The translations under genes were made by a program, and so were the position numbers. Below, one piece after another: positions 17,865 to 21,951 of a stretch of 21,951 nt of DNA. The DNA comes from Ophiothrix spiculata (lineage: Eukaryota; Echinodermata; Ophiuroidea; Amphilepidida; Ophiotrichidae). Under the pieces are notes generated by a model that did no database searches, was not told the origin of the DNA, and saw only the letters and a list, made by a program, of their open reading frames with translations. The stretch lies in assembly GCA_000969725.1 (NCBI GenBank), contig JXSR01S018709.1, one strand, 5' to 3'. Numbering within the stretch: position 1 is the first letter of the stretch; each line of letters starts with the position of its first letter.

Positions 17865-20800
17865 CTGTCAAGAATATGTCATATCATTTAGAATATGATG
17901 GGAGGGCATTAATATGTATATTAAAATAATGTTTCCCTTTAAGGAAACAATATAAATTCTCAAGATGTAAATAAATGACATGAATACATTTAATGATTAA
18001 AAAGTATTTCAGTTTGAGTTTTGTCCCTTGAGATAATTTTGAAACTGGGTCGCATATCATATCACTGATATCTTTTATGAAAATTGATGATTTCTGAGTC
18101 ATTCTCTGATGCTCTTTAAATCATAAACAAAGGCCTAGCTATTGGTAAATGAGATATTACAAATTATTTGTGCATCTGCAATAACTATACTTACTAATTA
18201 TAAATTGATTGGTTAGACTTTCACTCCTTTAGGCAAGTCTCTCAAATTCTTTTTAAAGGTAGTCACAGTAGGTGCTGAGTGAATATATTCTGGTAACTTG
18301 CATACTTCTGGAGATTACTTAGAATTACCTAAAAAGGTCTCCTGGATTTTTCACATACAAATTAGGTATTTAAGGGGTCCACAACAAAAAATTCATTATT
18401 TCTTTCCCTATTCCATATACGGGGGTGGGTATTTTTTTTAAAAACATCCAGCAGCCCCCTCCCTGCGAATCTAATTGTGTGCCCAAATGTTTTTCTCAAG
18501 AATATATTAATTAAATCCACTATCGGTTCTTTCCACATGAGAATATTTTTTATCACTTATACATAGTAATCAAAAACTCTCAACCATTTTTTCATATTTT
18601 CAAAATGTCAATTGATTTGAACCTTGAGGAAATGATTTGATATACTTTAACACAAAAAGCTTAAATAGCAGCAATTTTATAACATGAATTTGCCAGAAGC
18701 ACGTCTGTACATAATACCAAAACACTGTCAATTTTCCATTCTCAAGGTTGATTGCTTTCACTCACGCTTGTAATTGCACTTTTTTCTTGATGATAAAACC
18801 AGGTCTGATATAAAAATTGTGATCCATCCCCCTCATTAAATGGCTCAAAGATACAGGTTTTATACTCATCGGAAATTCCCTGGATGCCCTGAACTTGTGC
18901 CCCTGATTTTCATGGGATTTAGTTTTCTTCTATTGTAGAAATAGAGAGAAATTTTCAATGGATATTAACCAATGGAGAAGTGATAATCAAAATGGACTAT
19001 GATGAGCTATCAGGCATATACATATACATACCTTTTGGTTCATTTCATGTAGAAACTTTTTTGCTTTGTTTGTCTAGATTTACAGACTGAGATATTGACT
19101 TGTTCGAATATTTTAATACTTTGTAATCTGTCAAAGACCCTTACCCATTGGAAAGGTGAAGATAGCTTTTTCTTAGTCTTTCATTGACATTTAAAATTTA
19201 ACATACATATTTTCTTAACCTTATTACCAATTTAAGGTTAACAGCTGTGAATTCTTAACCTTAGTCTTTAAAATTTGATCTTTCTTAGACTTAATTGCCA
19301 AAATTTCTAAGTCCTTAACCTTTAGTGAAAAATAATCTAAGTGCTAAGCCTTTGTCCTCAGCCTTTAAGTGAAAAGGTTTAGAGGTCAAAGGTTAATTGA
19401 TTCTACAAATTTCAAATTTGATCGTCTGCTGGCTGTGTTAAACGGTTTTCAATGGTTTTGGCCTTTATAGGTATGTATTTTTTATATTTTTGTAGTAGTA
19501 AGGTCAATAGATGTTACTGATCGCTAAGGTATAATCATTTTGCATTGGATGAGTTAAGCTTTGAAAAAACTAGGCAGTTTGATATTGCAATGTGTAAAGA
19601 AAGTATTAAGCTAATAGTGTCTGACACACATTGTTAAGAAGCCTAACCTTAACCTCTCTTGTTAACCATTGCTTAACCTTTCAAGGTATAGCTCATTTAC
19701 ATATTTCCCTCTATATAAAGTTAACTAGCATTTAAGGTTTAGAAGCTTAACATTAAAGGTTAAGAAGCCTAACATTAGTTAACCTTTCTTGTTAACCATT
19801 GCTTAACCTTTCAAGGTTTAGCCCATTTAAATATTTCGCCTCTATATAAGGTTAACTAGCATTTTTCTTAACCTTAACCTTTAAATTTTACCATTAGGTT
19901 TAATATGTGCATATTAACCTTTAAAGGTTTAAATTTACTGATTGCTAAATGTTAAGGAACGATTAACCAAAGGTTAGTGATTTAGGTAAGGGGAGGCATA
20001 ACACTGAGCTCTATACACAATGATTTCTTCAGGCTTCTTTAAAAAGAATGTCATGATTATTTTTGGCTGGCTATTAAGGATATAGCACATGAAAATGTTT
20101 TATAACCCTAACTTTTCCAAATCTCACTAAATCTTAATGTACAAAATCACAAGAATACCTCATAGGCAGGGTTCATATGCAGGGACCAAATCGCTGCCCA
20201 GGCAGCGACTCAGCGGTACCTTAATGCTATGGATATCACTCGCTTGGGAAACGGGGGGTCCACAGTTCAATTTTTGGTCAAAGTATGCCTTTTTCACCCT
20301 TCCCTATTCGAAGAGTGAAACAGAAAATGTTAAGAAATCTGTTAGGGTTATAAGAAGCTTATTTCAATAGGGTTCTTGAGATAGAAAACAGGGAATAATT
20401 TTGTTTTGTTTTCCAGAAGCAGGATAGAAGGGAAGAGATTAACAAGATATCTATTTTGCAAATTGCTGATTTTGCACCTAGTAATGATTGACTATAAAAT
20501 GAATTTTATCTTTGTGAGGTATTTAATTTTAGCAAATTTTGCATCTTGTGAAATTATTAAAACTAAATCCCCAGTGAAAATATATTTACTTTGCTTACTT
20601 TTTCATTTTACAGTAGTCTGAATTGTCTCAATATCCAGCATTCACAAAGGAATACTAATTTAATGTCGATCAATATATTCGACATTTACGTTGTTGTTTA
20701 TTGGCGAAGCCACATTTGTTGAAAATTGTGATCCAAATTACAAAAATATGAGGAATTTTTCACATCTTTCGAGTAAATAAGAGAAAAATGGCCCATCAAC

Positions 20801-21648
20801 CATGGGTTCAAAACTTCATTGATGTCTTCCAATATAAATAAGACTATTGAAAATTGCAACTACCCATGTTTGTTGACAGACACATCAAGTTGCTGACACG
20901 TGACCTAAAAGCCGGTAAACTGGCTCATCGGGTATACGGTACATGAACACGTGAGCCGGTACACAGGCTCGTCGGGATAAAAGAAAAAATACCGAATATA
21001 TTAAATGGGTTTTTTGAAAAATCAGAAAATAACTAAACTTAACATTAACAACAAATGGCTCTTTGTAATTGTATATTTCTCGGTAGTGCAGTGTGTATTT
21101 ATCAAAATAGCAATTCACCAGAGTAGTCCAGATTTATCACATATTTGCTCAGAAAATGCTTTAAAATATCGAGAAATTCTTTTTTAAACAAGCAGTTTTA
21201 CATTATGGAGAAAGCAGACTATTAATATTCAACAGAGAGAAATACAGCAACTTGACCCCTCTCATTCCAAAAGCTTTGCCTGTGGCATCCACTGGTACTT
21301 AGCAGAGGTCTCCAGCTGCAACTTTATCTTAATTAATGCAAGGATTCACCATGAAACAGAATCTTGAAATCAATTAACCGCATGTTCTCTCTTTTTTCTT
21401 CATCTACAGAGAGTGACCAGCATCATCAAGTACAGACTTAAGATTTTATCATCGCCTGGACATTTGATCAGAGATATTGATATCCCTAAGGAGGGCTATT
21501 ACCTCTTGTGTGCTAGTGATATGTAAGACATCACATCTTTCACCTAAGATAATACTTGAGATGTGTCGACTTTGGCACTCTGTGAGGGGAGATATATGCC
21601 AGGGATGTGGGTTAAGATAGTTGTACAAACATAGGACAAGTGGATGCA
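17755..21648 (-). CDS. Gene copy 3, 3' part, exons open; 5' end outside window
   Basis: Exons E_d 21648-21464, E_h 21315-21262, E_f 18902-18766, possible E_i near 18420-18375 and E_c 17864-17755 all lack internal stops, unlike the other copies. E_e, E_a and E_b would lie beyond the right edge. One warning is that the E_d donor GTGTCC is ATGTCC here, so if that donor is the true one, splicing would be damaged. The intron between E_h and E_f is swollen by 1.9 kb of insertions. It is the best candidate for a still-working or most recently lost member. If E_h is the terminal exon, this span covers parts of two genes. Confidence 0.45.
17945..18910. repeat. Copy 3 of the E_f/E_i block
   Basis: Aligns to 713-1838 and 9605-10575, and is more diverged from those two than they are from each other. 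Confidence 0.75.
18766..18902 (-). CDS. Exon E_f of copy 3, intact with strong donor
   Basis: This is a 137-nt exon with acceptor catgaaaatcag. It has two bases, then 45 codons including AQVQGIQGISDEYKTC, FEPFNEGDGSQF and YQTWFYHQEKSAITS, and ends at the consensus donor GTGAGT. Both splice sites are better here than in copies 0 and 2. Exit phase is 0. The EYKTCIFEPFN..DGSQF..TWFYHQE pattern is typical of a compact globular domain with aromatic core residues, but I cannot name a family. Confidence 0.55.
19130..19992. repeat. TTAACCTT-rich repeat block
   Basis: The motif TTAACC(TT) or its complement (AA)GGTTAA occurs more than 15 times in about 860 bases, in both orientations. Two direct repeats of about 100 bp, 19634-19734 and 19760-19865, share cttgttaaccattgcttaac, 'tctatata' and 'ttaactagcattt'. 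Weakly matching inverted ends (ccttacc near 19139 and ggtaagg near 19985) suggest one inserted foldback element. It is present only in copy 3. Confidence 0.7.
20100..20353. mobile_element. 254-bp element with 13-bp telomere-like terminal inverted repeats
   Basis: ttataaccctaac at 20100-20112 is the perfect reverse complement of gttagggttataa at 20341-20353. The repeats contain CCCTAA/TTAGGG and are flanked by TATA, which could be a target duplication or part of the inverted repeat. The interior holds a GC-rich tRNA-like core. No transposase frame, so it is MITE-like. Confidence 0.6.
20191..20275 (+). mobile_element. tRNA-like (SINE-type) core
   Basis: gactcagcggta (20207-20218) resembles the RNA polymerase III A box, and agttcaattttt (20264-20275) resembles a decayed B box, about 45 bases apart as in tRNA genes. 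It is preceded by a perfect hairpin tcgctgcc-ca-ggcagcga (20191-20208). No acceptor-stem pairing is visible, so it is not a functional tRNA gene. Confidence 0.4.
20400..20870. other. AT-rich spacer, no gene
   Basis: Present only in the copy 3 insertion. A short inverted repeat, aatgtcga/tcgacatt (20662-20686), is the only structure noticed. Confidence 0.5.
20894..20976. repeat. GCCGGT two-unit direct repeat
   Basis: 'gacacgtga...gccggta.actggctcatcggg' and 'gaacacgtgagccggtacacaggctcgtcggg' repeat with a 44-bp offset. Each unit can also fold on itself (agccggt/actggct). It is GC-rich within AT-rich DNA and contains CACGTG twice. It may be a small repeat or the edge of an insertion, since locus homology resumes at about 21010. 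Confidence 0.55.
21262..21315 (-). CDS. Exon E_h of copy 3, open with stop
   Basis: The acceptor gttgcag is followed by LETSAKYQWMPQAKLLE and TGA. It shares frame, length and stop with 12375-12428. Confidence 0.45.
   Translation of the reverse strand: METSAKYQWMPQAKLLE
21464..21648 (-). CDS. Exon E_d of copy 3, open but donor changed
   Basis: The acceptor gagttgcag is followed by two bases and 61 codons: HPLVLCLYNYLNPHPWHISP, TECQSRHISSIILGERC and QEVIALLRDINISDQ. The expected donor reads ATGTCC instead of GTGTCC. Unspliced, the frame adds MSRR and stops at TGA. Differences from copy 1 are mostly replacements, concentrated at the first 15 codons and the tail, while the centre is unchanged. 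Confidence 0.5.
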
Positions 21649-21781
21649 CTGCAACTCAAGATATTCCAAAACATGTTTGGATGGATTGATTCACAAATTT
21701 TCGCAGTATCTTTCTTAACACCATTGAAATATCATTAGGATGCAGTTAAAGGTTACATCATATGTAAAACAACTTCCATTT

Positions 21782-21951
21782 TTGTCGCATACTGGTAAGA
21801 CGCAAATTAAGCCTAAAATTGCAACAATTTACCCTTAAAATAAACAAAAAATAGACTAAACCACCCAATTGGGCGTCATTAATCACGCCAATGCGAAGTA
21901 TCGACAATTTTATTTTTTAAGCCGCCTAAACCGCCTAAGCAAAATATAAAG
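21782..21951. other. Start of a new insertion, truncated by the window
   Basis: This sequence has no counterpart in copies 1 and 2. It contains a perfect palindrome cccaattggg (21864-21873) and short repeats of 'gcctaaa' and 'ccgcctaa'. The identity of the element cannot be judged from this end. Confidence 0.4.

Larger units (their letters stand above)
21015..21781. repeat. Copy 3 of the E_d/E_h block
   Basis: Aligns with 4905-5760 and 12023-12880. Homology ends abruptly at about 21782, after aacttccattttt. Confidence 0.8.

Noticed and set aside
19130-19992. Interstitial telomere array
   Set aside because: The motif is TTAACCTT in both orientations, not a head-to-tail TTAGGG array.
20207-20275. 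Functional tRNA gene
   Set aside because: A- and B-box-like words are present, but there is no acceptor stem or anticodon arm pairing, and it sits inside a MITE-like element.

Overview
The window looks like intron-rich, AT-rich animal nuclear DNA. It has no ribosome-binding sites, operons or long uninterrupted frames. Exons are short with AG/GT borders, and the sequence carries foldback elements, MITE-like elements, a tRNA-like SINE and microsatellites. The style suggests a marine invertebrate, but I see nothing that fixes the phylum, and no tRNA, rRNA or CRISPR array is visible.

The dominant structure is a tandem array of one locus on the minus strand, present in four incomplete, diverged copies. 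I worked out the exons by comparing copies and name them in minus-strand order: E_e (88 codons), E_g (possible), E_a (57-nt micro-exon), E_b (TPR-like), E_d (61 codons), E_h (18 codons with stop), E_f (45 codons), E_i (possible) and E_c (36 codons with stop). Copy 0 (about 713-1838) keeps only E_f and E_i. Copy 1 (about 4369-7699) lacks E_f and is broken in E_e, E_h and E_c. Copy 2 (about 9410-15979) has stops in E_e, E_b, E_d and E_c, and its E_a is multiplied by a 386-bp tandem duplication. Copy 3 (17755-21648, continuing beyond the right edge) has open frames in E_d, E_h, E_f and E_c. Both E_h and E_c end in stops, so each locus may be one gene ending at E_c, or two genes (E_e-E_a-E_b-E_d-E_h and E_f-E_c). 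I do not recognise the protein. The one domain hint is a TPR-like helix pair in E_b.

Between copies the introns have taken up different insertions. Positions 1-602 are a large foldback palindrome that replaces the E_c region of copy 0. About 10.8-12.0 kb holds a GC-richer hairpin repeat in copy 2. About 19.09-21.0 kb, in the same intron of copy 3, holds a TTAACCTT-rich block, a 254-bp element with telomere-like terminal repeats and a tRNA-like core, and a GCCGG-type duplication. A new insertion begins at about 21782. The history read from the sequence is repeated duplication, decay of the older copies, and a more recent duplication or conversion making about 7.06-9.4 kb and 15.3-17.7 kb nearly identical.
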